Assembly (NCBI GenBank): GCA_001310715.1
Contig: BAXV01000017.1
Span: 1-62,404 of the forward strand
DNA: 62,404 nt
Reading direction: 5' to 3'
DNA from: Pseudovibrio sp. JCM 19062
GTDB lineage: Bacteria; Pseudomonadota; Alphaproteobacteria; Rhizobiales; Stappiaceae
Shown: positions 41,416-52,374 of the stretch, piece after piece
Position numbering within the stretch: the first letter of the stretch is position 1
How the letters are laid out: every line of letters begins with the position of its first letter
The notes under the pieces: generated by a model
What the model was told of the DNA's origin: nothing
Database searches by the model: none
What the model saw: only the letters and a program-made list of their open reading frames with translations
Program-made: the position numbers and the translations under genes

Positions 41416-41635
41416 GAAATATTCCTATTAATTAAAAATTATCTAAGTAACGTCCTGCATGAAATGTGAGGAGCAAACAAATGAATAAACGTCATCAATT
41501 CATTTGAAAAACGAATGAGTTTCCCTCTTATATGTCAGCATTATGAGTGAAAGAGCCCCCAGCATGCGATAACCATCCCGCAAAATCGCGATGGTCTGCA
41601 TCGGGCAGCAAAAAGGAATGAAGGCTTGAACCTGA

Positions 41636-42821
41636 TTATCTGCTGAGCAGAAAGATACCAAGAGCCGGGATCAGAAAGAAGATGCTCACCACATAGCTTG
41701 TGGCCACCACAAACCGGCGTGCTCCCAGATCTCCCACATACTCCGCAAGGCGCACAGGCAGATACCGTGTGAACGGGATGGAGTAGATCAAAACCACGCC
41801 CAGCACGTTATAAACAAGGTGTACTATCGCAATTTCAAAGGCCAGCTCCCGCTGCCCCGTCACCGCAAAGGCTGCCAAAATTGCGGTCAGACATGTGCCG
41901 ATATTCGCGCCAAGCGTAAACGGATAAACTTGTTTGGTCGTCAACACACCGGACCCCGCCAATGGCACAATCAGGCTTGTGGTGGCAGAGGACGACTGCA
42001 ACAACAAGGTCGCAAGCAGTCCGGTAAAAATGCCGGAGGAGGGACCGGAGGACGTCATTTTCTCAGCCAACCTGCGCGCCTGATTGGCAAGCAACAACTT
42101 GAGCAGCTGGCTCACAAACGTGATGCTGACAAGGAGCATCACAAAACCGGTTGCCGCAATCACAAGACCATTCAACGGCTGTGCTAAGCCAAAGGCCAAC
42201 TCGCTGACCTCGTCGATGAGAGGGTCCGTCAGGTAGTTGACAAAGTTGAAGTCAGCAGTAACCAGATTATCTGCCGCATCTAATCCCGAAAAGAGATCAC
42301 CAACTGCGGTTGCGGTTTTTTTGCAAGAAACCAAATGCCAGTTCCAAAGGCAGAAAGATCACCAGGCAAATCAGGTTGAACGCATCATGCACCGTGGCCG
42401 CACTGAAGGCGCGTTTGAAGTCGCTCCGGTTCCGAGCATACCCAAGGCTCACGAACGTATTGGTGAGCGTGGTGCCAAAGTTGGCTCCAATCACAATCGG
42501 AATAGCAATGGAGATCGGCATACCCGCCGCCACCAAACCAACAACGATGGATGTCGTCACCGAGGAGCTTTGCACAATCGACGTGGTGAGAATGCCAACC
42601 AGTACCCCCGCAATAGGGTTGGTCGCATAGGAGAAAATCCGTTCGGCTGTCTGATGGCCGATCGCAATAAAGCCTGCTTCAATCAGACCAACGGCGCAAA
42701 GAAGAAAATAAATCAGGAATCCAACGGAGATCCAGTTGAGCAAACTGATGCCCAGAGGCATACGCTGCTCATCCTCAAGATAGGGCTCGTCGTTGTTCAG
42801 GGGATCTTTTTGCACCGACAA
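41636..42821 (-). CDS. Na+/phosphate symporter (NptA/PNaS family), one frame break
   Basis: Two inverted repeats, each with the QSSS motif: TTSIVQSSSVTTSIVVG and ATLLLQSSSATTSLIVP, with GANFGTTLTN and GANIGTCLTA. The seven-A run (minus strand, 42316-42322) must be six A to keep frame, giving LQKTATAVGDL and a 394-residue protein. No PhoU-like C-terminal domain is present. A sodium-driven phosphate uptake or efflux role is expected from the family. Confidence 0.9.
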
Positions 42822-43077
42822 ATCCGTCTATAAAAGTTCACCACGACATTTAGCCGTATCTTCTGATATTAGGTCATTCAGCATAGGAAAGCACCAAGGC
42901 TTTCGTTGACCATTGCTGTCATAGCAGAGTAAATAACCCCGCCAACACTGGCGTTTTACAGGTCAAACACCCGCATCCTATTGCTCACAGATCGGCTTGC
43001 TGTCAACATCCGTCGGGTGTGATTCCGCCATAATTTTCTGCGGGGTGACCAGATTTTCCTTGGAGGGGACGGGCCCG
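42822..43077. other. Divergent promoter region between the symporter and the ABC binding protein
   Basis: About 256 bases without a gene. ACACCCG near 42967 and CGGGTGT near 43014 form a widely spaced inverted repeat. GGAGGGG at 43062-43068 is the ribosome binding site of the ABC gene. Confidence 0.4.
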
Positions 43078-43878
43078 ATGATGAAGAAATTTAAACTAGC
43101 AATAGCAACTCTTGCTGTTTCTATCGGCTTTGGGGCAGCAGCTTCAGCAACAGATCTGCCTGATCTGCAAGGCCGAACCGTTGTTGCTGTGACTGAAAAT
43201 GCATACGCACCTTTGAACTTCGCAGACCCCAAAACCGGTGAGGGCATCGGCTGGGAGTATGATGCGTTTAACGAAATCGCAAAACGGCTCAATATGAAAG
43301 TCGACTGGCGTCTGGCCTCATGGGACAGCATGATCGAAGCGGTTCGTCAGGGCCAGTTCGATGTGGGCATGGACGGCATCACCATCAACGACGAACGTGA
43401 AGAGCAGATTGATTTCAGCGATCCCTACATGACCTCTGAAATGTTCATGCTTGTCCGTGCGGATGAAGAGCGCTTCGACAATCCAAAAGCATTTGCTGGT
43501 GATCCAGACCTGCTGGTCGGCGCTCAGCCGGGCACCACAAACTTCTATACCGCGGTTTACTCGGTTCTCGATGGCGACGAAAATAACCAGCGTATCCAGC
43601 TGTTTGAAACCTTTGGCGCATCAGTGCAGGCTCTGCGCGCTGAAGATGTGGACATGGTGCTGATGGACGCAACAGCAGCTGCCGGATATATGGGCGCTTC
43701 CCCAGACAGCTTCAAAATTGTTGGCGGGCCAATCGGCTCCGAAGACTTTGGCTTCATTCTGACTCCGGGCTCGGACCTGCGCGAACCAATCAACGCTGCG
43801 CTCAATTCCATGCGTGAAGACGGCACCATTGATGCCTTGAACCAAAAATGGTTCTTCGACTATAAGTCCCAGCACTAA
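43078..43878 (+). CDS. Polar amino-acid ABC transporter substrate-binding protein
   Basis: Intact, 266 residues from ATG 43078, with GGAGGGG eight bases upstream. Signal peptide about 1-24 ([19 protein letters not shown]). SBP family 3 features: [51 protein letters not shown] and [15 protein letters not shown] binding protein for polar amino acids or related small compounds such as ectoine or opines. A permease gene follows; the ATPase gene is absent. Confidence 0.92.
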   Translation: MMKKFKLAIATLAVSIGFGAAASATDLPDLQGRTVVAVTENAYAPLNFADPKTGEGIGWEYDAFNEIAKRLNMKVDWRLASWDSMIEAVRQGQFDVGMDGITINDEREEQIDFSDPYMTSEMFMLVRADEERFDNPKAFAGDPDLLVGAQPGTTNFYTAVYSVLDGDENNQRIQLFETFGASVQALRAEDVDMVLMDATAAAGYMGASPDSFKIVGGPIGSEDFGFILTPGSDLREPINAALNSMREDGTIDALNQKWFFDYKSQH

Positions 43879-43897
43879 GAGACGGTCGATTGATCCT

Positions 43898-43984
43898 GGC
43901 GGGCACACTGTGTCCGCCATTTCATTTAAAGCGTGTGGCTGGCGACTTCTGGTTTTCGGGTAACGAGAAGCCAGCTACCCACAC
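43898..43984 (+). other. Two intercistronic stem-loops
   Basis: GGCGGGCACA pairs with TGTGTCCGCC at 43898-43918 with a one-base gap. A second larger hairpin at 43932-43984 pairs GTGTGG with CCACAC and CTGGC-CTTCT with AGAAG-CCAG. Between a binding-protein gene and its permease gene these probably set the ratio of the products. Confidence 0.55.
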
Positions 43985-44051
43985 CCTCTGGCATGACGAC
44001 GGGCACCGCATCTCAACGGTAAACCCAAAATCGAGATTTAAAGGAAACGCA

Positions 44052-44872
44052 ATGGGCAAGCGGTCTGCCATAAAGTCCCGGATGGACAAGCTTCCATGGT
44101 GGTTGCTCGCAGCATTTGTTCTTGCGGTATTCTTTCTCTGGCTTATTGCTGCGGATGGTGATTATCGCCAGATCTTTGTGACCCTCTTCAGAGGCGTCGG
44201 CATCACCCTGTTTGTCACCTTTGTTTCCTTCTTTTTCGCCAGTGTTTTCGGGCTCATCATCGCCTTAGGCCGCAGCTCTAAACACCGTGTAGTCCGCGAG
44301 ATGAGTTCGTTCTATACGGAGATTATGCGCGGCGTGCCTATGCTGGTGCTGCTCTTCTACATCGCCTTTGTCGGCGCTCCGCAAATGGTGGCAGCCTTCA
44401 ACTGGATCATGAGCGCTCATCGACTGGGAAATCATTGACAAGCTGCGTGTGCGTGATCTTTCCATGATGTGGCGCGCAATCATCGCCTTGTCCCTCGGCT
44501 ATTCAGCTTCATCGCAGAGATCTTTCGTGCAGGCATTGAAAGCGTGGATGACGGCCAGTTGGAAGCAGGCCGCGCCCTTGGTCTTTCCCGCTGGCACACC
44601 TTCCGTTTCATCATCTGGCCGCAAGCCTTCAAAAATATCCTGCCGCCACTGGGCAATGACTTTATCGCGCTCATCAAGGAAAGTGCACTGGTCTCTGTGC
44701 TCGGCGTGCAGGACATCACCCAGCTTGGCAAGATCTACTCCGCGTCCACCTTCCAGTTTTTCGAAACCTACAACGTGGTAGCTATCTTTACCTCGTCATG
44801 ACAGTCTCGCTGTCTCTGGTGGTCCGCGGTCTGGAACGCCGGATGAAACGAGCCTTTGAGAATGAAGCTTAA
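44052..44872 (+). CDS. Polar amino-acid ABC transporter permease, three frame breaks
   Basis: About 273 residues of the HisM/GlnP type. [24 protein letters not shown] starts the core; the EAA loop reads [25 protein letters not shown], a clear match. Breaks near 44413 (surplus base), 44508 and 44785. The C-terminus ends [13 protein letters not shown]. One permease only, so it would form a homodimer or pair with a second one elsewhere. The cognate ATPase gene is not in the next 2 kb. Confidence 0.88.
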
Positions 44873-44901
44873 AGGCTCGTTCTTAGGGCGCTTACACTCC
44901 C

Positions 44902-45570
44902 TTATGAACTCACAGGGGCGAAACCGCCGCTCTTTTCAATTGCAGCTTGAAAGGCCGGGCGCTCCCGCACTCTTTTAATATAGGCCTTTATGAGCGGAAA
45001 CTTGTCACCAAAGCCGACACGTGCATCTGATACGACCAGAGCATGCCCCAGCAAGACATCAGCTGCGGTCAGGTTATCTCCGGCGATCCATTCAGAGCGT
45101 CCTAGCTCTTCCTCAATGTAGGCAAAAACCGTTTAAGGCGTGGTTTAAGGTATTGTGCGCGAACTTTTCCGACAACCGCGGAGACAATGGGCCTGATGAA
45201 GAAGGGAGATCTGGAAACCATCAGATTGAATATCAGGCTTTCAACCAAAAGCGGCATGAAACTTCCCGGCACGGCGTGAAACCAGTAGAGATAACGGACC
45301 GGTCCGGTGCCCCGACTTCGGGTCTCATGGTTGCATTAGGGTGCTTGTCCAGAATGTAATCCATAATAGCGTTGGTCTCCACCAGCACCAGGTCCCCATC
45401 GATATGGTGGGGGAGGTTCCAATCGGGTGAAGTTCCTTGTAGTCAGCTGGTGCAAAGCTGGTTGCCGGATCCCGTTTATACTGTTTGATCTCGTAGGGAA
45501 TCCCCAGCTCTTCAAGCAGCCAAACCACACGAAAACTCTGAGAATTCTCTAAATTATGAACTGTAATCAT
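44902..45570 (-). CDS. Glutathione S-transferase family protein, several frame breaks
   Basis: The N-terminal thioredoxin-like domain reads ITVHNLENSQSFRVVWLLEELGIPYE with the cis-Pro region HPIGTSPTI. Corrected frames give LVETNAIMDYILDKHPN, then a helical part with IAGDNLTAADVLLGHALVVSD and RPAFQAAIEKSGGFAP to 44902. At least three breaks (near 45415, 45300, 45130). Members with this N-terminus conjugate glutathione to electrophiles or reduce disulfides; specific function unknown. Confidence 0.82.
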
Positions 45571-45764
45571 GCTTGTCTCTATGCTGAGATTATCTGGAAC
45601 CCATTAGACCTAAATATAACTACCGAGAGTCTGATTTGAAAAATAACATGGCGTAATAATACTTAATAACAATAAGTTGAATGCGTAATTTGGGGCGCGA
45701 AAGGGCCGGTCAGGTACATCTCTGAAGAATTGCAAAGAACACATTTTAGGAAGGATTTGAGGTC

Positions 45765-46745
45765 ATGGCAGTCTTAGACAACACCCTTGAAAATCTGTAT
45801 CTGGGTTTCGCTTCTTATGAGGCTAAAGACAATTCACCAACCTATGAACGATGGGCACACCATGTCGCCGCGTCTCCAGATTATCACGAGTTCCTTGCAG
45901 CCCTGCCGCAAGCCAAGCAGCAACCCAATTTGCTCTTCGCTGCAATCAGATGGGTGACTGGTCGTATCCCTGAAACCGGTGAGCTAGACACTGTGCTGCG
46001 CAATCATGCACCCGCCATCAGGAAGGAAATGATGAACCGCAGCACACAGACCAACGAGCCCGGTCGCTGCGCGCTCCTGCTGCCACTTCTCGCACGTCTT
46101 CCACAACCGATTTCCCTGATTGAAGTTGGTGCCTCTGCCGGTCTCTGCCTGTATCCCGATCAGTACGCCTACGACTACAACAGCGGCGCCCATCAGCTCG
46201 GTCAGGACCCAGCAACGCCTGATACGCCAGTGTTGCACTGCACTGTGACCGGTGATGCACCTCTGCCAGCAAAACGACCTGATGTCGTCTGGCGTGCCGG
46301 GTTGGAACTGAACCCGCTGGACCTTCAGGATGATGACACGGTCCAATGGTTGCAAACGCTCATCTGGCCGGGGCAGGAAGCGCGCCTAAATCACCTGCAA
46401 AAAGCCATTGCAGTGGCCAAACAACACCCGCTCAAGCTCATCAAAGGCGACCTTCTCGACGACCTGCCAGCCTTGCTGGAGCAGGTTCCCAGCGGCACCA
46501 CGCCGGTTGTCTTCCATAGCGCCGTCCTCGTCTATGTCTCCGACACCGACAAACGCGACGCCTTCGTCAACATGATGCTGGACTCAAACGCCCATTGGAT
46601 CTCCAACGAGGCCCGCAGCGTCATTCCCCGCTTCGCCGCAAAAGTCGCCGAACCCCACCCCGCAGGCCGCTTCCTCCTCTGCGAAAACGGCGAGCCCCGA
46701 GCTTGGACAGGCCCCCATGGTCAGGCACTGGAATGGATCGTCTGA
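45765..46745 (+). CDS. DUF2332 domain protein
   Basis: Intact, 326 residues. DUF2332 landmarks: YERWAHHVAASPDYHEFL, RLPQPISLIEVGASAGLCL, VVWRAGLELNPLDL, VFHSAVLVYVS and RFLLCENGEPRAWTGPHGQ. The fold suggests a SAM-binding-like Rossmann core (IEVGASAG), but activity is unknown. Its last 25 codons are duplicated at 47731-47810 and, more weakly, at 50017-50066, marking the left edge of the insertion hotspot described in the findings. Confidence 0.9.
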   Translation: MAVLDNTLENLYLGFASYEAKDNSPTYERWAHHVAASPDYHEFLAALPQAKQQPNLLFAAIRWVTGRIPETGELDTVLRNHAPAIRKEMMNRSTQTNEPGRCALLLPLLARLPQPISLIEVGASAGLCLYPDQYAYDYNSGAHQLGQDPATPDTPVLHCTVTGDAPLPAKRPDVVWRAGLELNPLDLQDDDTVQWLQTLIWPGQEARLNHLQKAIAVAKQHPLKLIKGDLLDDLPALLEQVPSGTTPVVFHSAVLVYVSDTDKRDAFVNMMLDSNAHWISNEARSVIPRFAAKVAEPHPAGRFLLCENGEPRAWTGPHGQALEWIV

Positions 46746-46752
46746 GGCTGCA
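46662..46752 (+). repeat. Hotspot repeat, copy 1 (native DUF2332 3' end)
   Basis: Positions 46682-46752 match 47747-47817 with about three differences over 71 bases, then the match stops at GAGGCTGCA. Beyond that point copy 1 runs into unique AT-richer sequence leading to the glycosyltransferase gene. Confidence 0.85.
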
Positions 46753-46866
46753 ATTATGTCCTGTTAGGAAAACTGGACATATCATCCAAGCTACTCAATT
46801 CTGCTTGAATAAGTGGAGCTATTCATTCATAGGCAGTGCTTAGAAGGCATACACAGTGGATTTCCA

Positions 46867-47731
46867 ATGACGACTAAACAGGCAGAAGCTGCAACCAAAC
46901 CAAGTATCGGTGTTGCGATCTTAACTTGGAAAGCCCATCAGACACTTCAACTGAGTTTGGAGTCGCATCGCGAGAGTGGTTTGCTGGATCTCGTTGATGA
47001 TGCTGTTGTATTCTTTCAGGAGTTCGAGCCCGAGGTTGAAGCGCCATTGGTTGAGGACTTCGGCTGGCGAGCTGTCGGTGCTGTAAATAATCTGGGCATC
47101 CATAGGGGAATGGAAGCCGCTGTTGCAGCATTGAATACAGATCTTGTCATTTACCTCGAAAATGACTGCCAGTCGATTTGCTCGCCGGAGGCGACAAAAG
47201 CAATGATTGAGGCAGCTGTTCGAGACCTGCAAGCTGGCATTGATACTGTGCAACTAAGTGATCGCAGAAATCCAGGTGCCCCCTTTGTCGGCGTTCAAAA
47301 GTACATGAACTTTTTCCCGCTTGAGAAACCACTCGAAAGCTCATTGCCATATACGCCACCTGAACGATGGAAGACTGTTCTGCGTCGTCTTGTAAAGGGG
47401 CGCAAAAAAAACTGAATTTCAGATCGGGCGAGCGGTTTATGCCGAAGAGGATCCAGTTAGCAAGCACCCGGAAGCATTTTCAAAAACAGATACTGGAAGT
47501 TGGCAGACAAGCGCACGTTACTTCCAGTGGTGTAACAGGCCGTTGTTAGCGAAGCGTGATTTCTTGCTTAATGTTATTTTCAAACGGGTCCATACACACC
47601 CAAGTTCGCAACAAGTACCGGATTTTCAAACTGTTGAAACAGCATTGCGATGCGAGTGGTGGCGCAAACAGAACTTCCAGTTCTCATTCCCCGAGTACGG
47701 TCCTTTTACTCACAATCGCATTGACCGTTAA
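46867..47731 (+). CDS. Glycosyltransferase-like protein, one frame break
   Basis: About 287 residues after removing one A from the eight-A run at 47404-47411. The N-terminus SIGVAILTWKAHQTL and YLENDCQSI (a DxD-like acidic motif region) resemble GT-A glycosyltransferases of the GT2/GT25 type. The rest, HPEAFSKTDTGSWQTSARYF and FPEYGPFTHNRIDR, has no family I can name. Composition is AT-richer than neighbouring genes and it lies inside the repeat-bounded hotspot, suggesting horizontal gain. A sugar-transfer role on a surface polysaccharide is inferred. Confidence 0.6.
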
Positions 47732-47918
47732 GCGCTTCCATCGCTATGAAAACGGCGAGCCCCGAGCATGGACAGGCCCCCATGGTCAGTCACTGGAATG
47801 GATCGGCTGAGGCTGCACTCCGGCTCATGATCGCACAAAAAAGCCCGGCACATCGCTACCGGGCTCTTTAATCTCATAGAAGCAATTCAGCTTACTGGCA
47901 CAGGCTCTTGCCGATGCA
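47731..47918 (+). repeat. Hotspot repeat, copy 2 (DUF2332 end + terminator + fba end)
   Basis: A chimeric remnant. 47731-47810 encodes the end of a DUF2332 protein in frame (YENGEPRAWTGPHGQSLEWIG then stop). 47811-47890 is the DUF2332-fba intergenic region with its terminator hairpin (AGCCCGG/CCGGGCT, 47842-47865). 47891-47918 is the last codons of fba on the minus strand. 47791-47918 matches 50053-50178 almost throughout; only the 3' fragment of each gene is present. Confidence 0.85.
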
Positions 47919-47974
47919 CTGGAGGGCAACCGCCCACTGGCTACCCAATTTCCAATCAAAAAAATAAGGGTTTG

Positions 47975-49994
47975 ATGTTTGCTTCAGAGGCAACAAAATA
48001 CGCGCAGGTAAGTCAAACTTACGCGGGTGCGTTCGCCAATATGTTAGATCAAAAGTCCCCTGCCTTTAGAGCCGATATTGAAGGATTGAGAGGAATTGCC
48101 GTACTTCTGGTTGTTCTGTTCCACTTTAATTTATTGTGGCTGCAGTCTGGCTTTATTGGCGTCGATATATTTTTCGTTATTTCCGGTTTCTTGATGACGC
48201 AGATACTGACAAACCCGAGGTTTAGTTGGTCATTTACGGGAATTTTGGCTTCTATAACAAAAGGTTTTGGAGAATATCGCCTACATACTACATCGTATTG
48301 GTATGCATTGTCGGTCTGATAATTGCTTTTCCTATGCAACTGGATTTTGAAAATATAACCACGAGACTAATTTTTGCGTCCCTATTTTCCTACAATATTT
48401 TCGCTCCAACAGACACGGGTTACTTTGGAACAGAAGCTCTTTTAAACCCTCTCCTTCATCTCTGGTCATTGGGAGTAGAAATACAATTTTACCTGACTTG
48501 GCCAATTATTCTCTTCGTTGTGCGCAATAAGCCAACTAAAATCCAAATAATCACTATTGTTGCCGTAGTGTTGGTGTCGTTCGTCATCGCGCAGATATTA
48601 GTTATTAAAGACCCGGATGTCGCCTACTACTCATTCCCGACACGCCTTTGGCAGTTTGGAGTCGGCGCTCTTTCTGCAATCGCAGCTACAAGAATGCGTC
48701 TTGAACTAACGCCATTGTCGTCATCTACAATGCAACTGGGTTCTCTTGCGATCATTGGTGGTTTTGCATGGCTTGCTCCCTCATCGCTGCCATGGCCAGG
48801 TTTGTATGCAATAATACCAGTATCCGCGTGTGCAGTTCTTTTAGTCGTTGGGAAGCAACCAGTTATATCTGCGGCGAATTTATTGAACAGAAGTCCAATC
48901 CGGTTTCTTGGTGTTATCTCATACAGTTTGTATTTGGTGCATTGGCCAGTCGTTGTTTATGGCAATATGCTGATTGATGACTTCGCAGCGAGCCAATTAG
49001 TGCGCACCGCTGGTGTTGCAATCTCTATAGCGCTTGCATGTCTTTTTTTATCTCACGATTGAGAAGCCATTCAGGAAAACTGGTAAAAGCGATACTTCAC
49101 GATGGAAGCCTGCTATTCCCATAGGATGCCTCTCCATCATATTTGTATTTTCCTATGTGATTTCAAACAATAAATTAATCACTCTGATAATCTCGGAAAA
49201 GCTTGCCGCCGTGAATAAACTGGAACAGGAGCATAGAGCAGCCTTAGACAAAATATGCGATAAGTCCGATATTGCACCTTGTTATTTTGGGGCGAAATCC
49301 AAAGCTCCAACGGTTATGCTTTGGGGCGACTCGCATGCTCGTCACCTGATATTTGGTTTGGATAAGAAGTTCAAAGAAGAAGATGTAAGCGCAATTTTTT
49401 TTTCTAGGCCGGGCTGTGCACCGCTAATGGATGTCGTTATCAATAACGGAAATCCCCAAGACTGTAGTCAGAATAATAGCCTAGCATTTAAATATCTTGA
49501 GACCTCGCCAAATGTTGAGGCTGTCATTCTGGCTGCAAAATGGAGCTCCTATTCTCCGGATGGAAAGCGATTAACTAGAGCTATGGGCAATGCTACTGGC
49601 GCAACAGGTAAAGGCGTGAATGTTTTTGAGGTGCTAGGTTCTACTATTAAAAAAAATAGAAGGCTTTCAAAAAAAAATACTGCTCGTAACACAGGTCCCA
49701 AAATTTCCTAATCAACGTGAGTATCTTGAGTGTCGAGAGAGTTATATACTTGGTTTGCGCGAGCAAAGCCAAAAGTGCCGTATAGATTTCTCTAAGCAAC
49801 TTGGCACAGACAACAAACTGATAAATCTAGCGGACAACTTCGAAGCGGTAAGCATAGTCAATGTAAACCTCGCTTTATGTACCGAAATTTCTTGTCGGGC
49901 TACGAATGAGAAGACCTTGTATTACGTAGATAATAATCATCTGAGCTCTGCAGGATCTAATTATGTAGTTCAAGCTTTGTTTGGTGGTATGTAA
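47975..49994 (+). CDS. Acyltransferase-3/SGNH fusion (OafA/YrhL type), three frame breaks
   Basis: About 672 residues. N-terminal membrane acyltransferase: FRADIEGLRGIAVLLVVLFH with the catalytic His and FIGVDIFFVISGFLM, then LWSLGVEIQFYL. C-terminal SGNH hydrolase-like domain: LWGDSHARH (block I) and DNNHLSSAGS (the DxxH block). Repairs: one base added near 48222, one T removed from a seven-T run near 49044, one A removed from an eight-A run near 49650. Such proteins O-acetylate LPS O-antigen, peptidoglycan or exopolysaccharide. AAGGG lies close to the ATG. The gene is strikingly AT-rich against its surroundings. Confidence 0.88.
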
Positions 49995-50016
49995 AGAGCA
50001 GACAATTTTGCTGATG

Positions 50017-50178
50017 GTGGGCGCGGACAACCCCCCAACACTCAGGCATTGGAATGGATCGGCTGAGGCTGCACTCCGGCGCATGATCGCGCAAAAAAAG
50101 CCCGGCGCATCTGCACCGGGCTCTTTAATCTCATAGAAGCAATTCAGCTTACTGGCACAGGCTCTTGCCGATGCACTG
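50017..50178 (+). repeat. Hotspot repeat, copy 3 (degenerate DUF2332 end joined to native fba end)
   Basis: From GGAATGGATCGGCTGAGG (50051) to GATGCACTG the sequence matches copy 2. The preceding bases 50017-50050 still resemble the DUF2332 end but are diverged (GGACAACCCCCCAAC against GGACAGGCCCCCATG). Beyond 50178 the native fba gene continues and copy 2 does not. Confidence 0.8.
50092..50122 (-). terminator. Intrinsic terminator of fba
   Basis: On the minus strand AGCCCGGTGCA and TGCGCCGGGCT form an 11-base stem with one mismatch (50099-50122), followed by seven U. The same element is duplicated at 47842-47865. Confidence 0.85.
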
Positions 50179-51218
50179 AAGGTCTTCGCAAGCTTCTGTC
50201 AGGCGTTCAACAATGCCCAGCTCACCTTCACGCAGCCATTTGCGTGGGTCGTAAGCCTTTTTGGTTGGCGCACCGGTTTCCGGGTCGATCTGGTATTTGA
50301 AAGCAGTTGAATTTGCTTCCACATACGCACCAACTTTTTCGGAGAATGCGAACTGGGTGTCGGTGTCGATGTTCATTTTGAACACACCGTAGTTCAGGCT
50401 CTCTGCGATCTTGGATTTTTCAGAACCGGAACCACCGTGGAACACCAGCGCCAGCGGGTTTTCACCCAGACCATGCGTTTCGCTCACCAGCTTCTGGCTC
50501 TCGCGCAGAATTTCAGGACGCAGCTTCACATTGCCCGGCTTGTAAACGCCATGCACGTTACCGAAGGACGCTGCCACGGAGAAGTGCCGAGCGGGTTCAG
50601 GCGGTCATAGGCCTGCAGAACGTCTTCTGGCTGGGTGTAAAGCTTCGGATTGTCTGCTCCGATGTCTTCATCAGAACCGATACCGTCTTCTTCACCACCG
50701 GTCACGCCCAGTTCAATCTCAAGGCTCATTTCCAGTGGAGCCATCAGCTTCAGCAGACGCTCGCTTTCAGACAGGTTGAATTCGATGTCTTCTGCAGAAA
50801 GGTCCAGCATGTGCGAAGTAAACAGCGGCTTGCCAGTCGCCTTGTAGAACTCTTCGCCGTGCTTGATGAGCTCTTCCAGCCAAGGGATCAGGCTCTTGTC
50901 TGCGTGGTCGGTGTGCAGCACAACGCCAACACCATAATGCTCTGCCAAAAGGTGCACGTGCTTGGCAGCGGCAACTGCGCCAAGTACTTTCGCCTTGAAG
51001 CTGTCCTTGATGCCTTTACCGGCATAGAACTGCGCACCACCGTTGGAGAGCTGAACGATAATATCTGTTTTATTTACAGCTGCTGCTTCAAGAACTGCGT
51101 TGATGGAGTCCGTTCCAACAACGTTCACCGCAGGCAAGGCGTACTTGCCTGTCCTGCATGCTTCAATCAGGGTTTTGTAGTCTTCACCAAAGATGACGCC
51201 CGGCTTGAGCTTTCCCAT
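50149..51218 (-). CDS. fba: Class II fructose-bisphosphate aldolase, one frame break
   Basis: Zinc-dependent glycolytic aldolase of the E. coli FbaA (long) type, 356 residues after adding one base near 50580. Zn-binding and catalytic motifs: VLHTDHADKSLIPW (His and Asp), SLEIELGVTGGEEDG, VFHGGSGSEKS and VFKMNIDTDTQFAF. Start ATG 51218 with GGAG upstream; ATG 51296 would be an unsupported extension. Central in gluconeogenesis and glycolysis. Confidence 0.93.
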
Positions 51219-51559
51219 GTTTATAGGCTCCTGTTTAACAGCAGATACTGCGCATTCCCGAAAAGTGGACACCGGTTTGCGGTCAGGAATACGCAAATCA
51301 AAAAGCTTGAAGGAGGTTAAGCACCTCTCTCAGTGAACTGGCAACAAAGCCGGACCGTGGCCTTGCCCAGTTGCCGCGCACACTACTCAGCTATACGCCG
51401 AACTACAACATTTCTAAGGGCATTCTGAGGAATTAAATGGATTTAAGCGGTAAATCACAGGCGTTTTGCCAAAAATCCCTCCCTGCGAAATTCGGGTTTT
51501 TCACAAGCAGGGGCTACGTGCTCAAGCTCAACCCAACGCTGATCTCGCGCCTTTGGGAA
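51219..51559. other. Intergenic region upstream of fba with dispersed palindromes
   Basis: No supported gene. CCGAAAAGTGGACACCGG near 51257-51274 is the core of a short dispersed palindrome frequent in Rhizobiales-type genomes. A long imperfect hairpin with arms AACTGG/CCAGTT lies at 51336-51372. The fba promoter must be here. Confidence 0.45.
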
Positions 51560-52374
51560 TCACAGGACAGAGTGCCCTGCCATCGCACGGGCACTCAGGC
51601 CAATCGGCATGGACTGAATATCTCCTGCCAGAACCTCAAGCACAGGCCGCAGCTCCATGGCAGAACCGTATTTACGCAGCTGTGTTGAAAGCTCCATCAA
51701 GAGCGCCAGGTCCGTGGAAACCAGAGTACCGGCACCGCACGAGCGAACCGCATGCAACAGACTGCTTAGGTCACCCCGTCCCAGTTCCGGCGAGATCGTC
51801 CCTTCCGGCGCATCTTTCACCTGAAAGGCGCAGATTTGCGGCAGGTCCACAACACTCACATGCTCCAACTGCCCAAGCAAGACCCGTGAGGCGGCCTGAC
51901 TGCCAAAGAGATTCGGCACATCAGAAACATCAAGAAACGCAACTTTGCCCGCAAACCCCGGAAGGTCTGCGGCAACTCAGGTGCAGCAAGCAGCAGCTCG
52001 GAAACTTCAAAACATCTGCGTGAGAAGTTCTTGGTGATCTTCGCCAGCTCTTCGGATTGCTCGCAAAGCAATGGCGTATAGGCGTTCTCAAACACCTTGG
52101 CGCAAAACGGTGACAGCACCGCAACGAAATCGTAATGGCCAAACTGCGAAATCACTTGCTTGGCCAGATCCCGCGCATCCTCCGGCTCATTAGAGCGCAG
52201 CGACAAAAGCCCGCAACAACTTTGAATGGTCGGCACCTCAACGTCATAGCCCGCCTTTTCCAGCAGATGAACACCAGCTTTGATGAGGGAAGGGCGGAAG
52301 AGATTTGTAGTGCAGGAAACAAACAGGCCGACCCGCGCATGTCTCTTGTATCTGGGGCGTCGTTGTCGGGCCAT
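51560..52374 (-). CDS. LutA/GlpC-like CCG-domain protein with degenerate C-terminal half, one frame break
   Basis: About 271 residues after adding a base near 51957. The first CCG domain is recognisable: VGLFVSCTTNLFRPS and PTIQSCCGLLSLRSNEPEDA, then FVAVLSPFCAKVFEN. In normal LutA/LldE proteins the second domain repeats CxxC and CCGFGG motifs. Here the corresponding places read AFLDVSDV and LPQICAFQVKD, so the Cys pair is lost. Family members form the iron-sulfur subunit of lactate utilisation; this copy has no LutB or LutC neighbour and may have another role. It is divergent from a nitroreductase. Confidence 0.75.

Noticed and set aside
46662..50178. CRISPR or integron array in the repeat-rich hotspot
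   Set aside because: Only three unequal copies made of gene ends, spacing of 1-2.2 kb, no cas genes, no integrase and no attC-like fold. Partial gene duplication explains the repeats better.
51466..52023. 185-codon plus-strand frame opposite the LutA-like gene
   Set aside because: Proline/arginine-rich shadow frame with no start signals.
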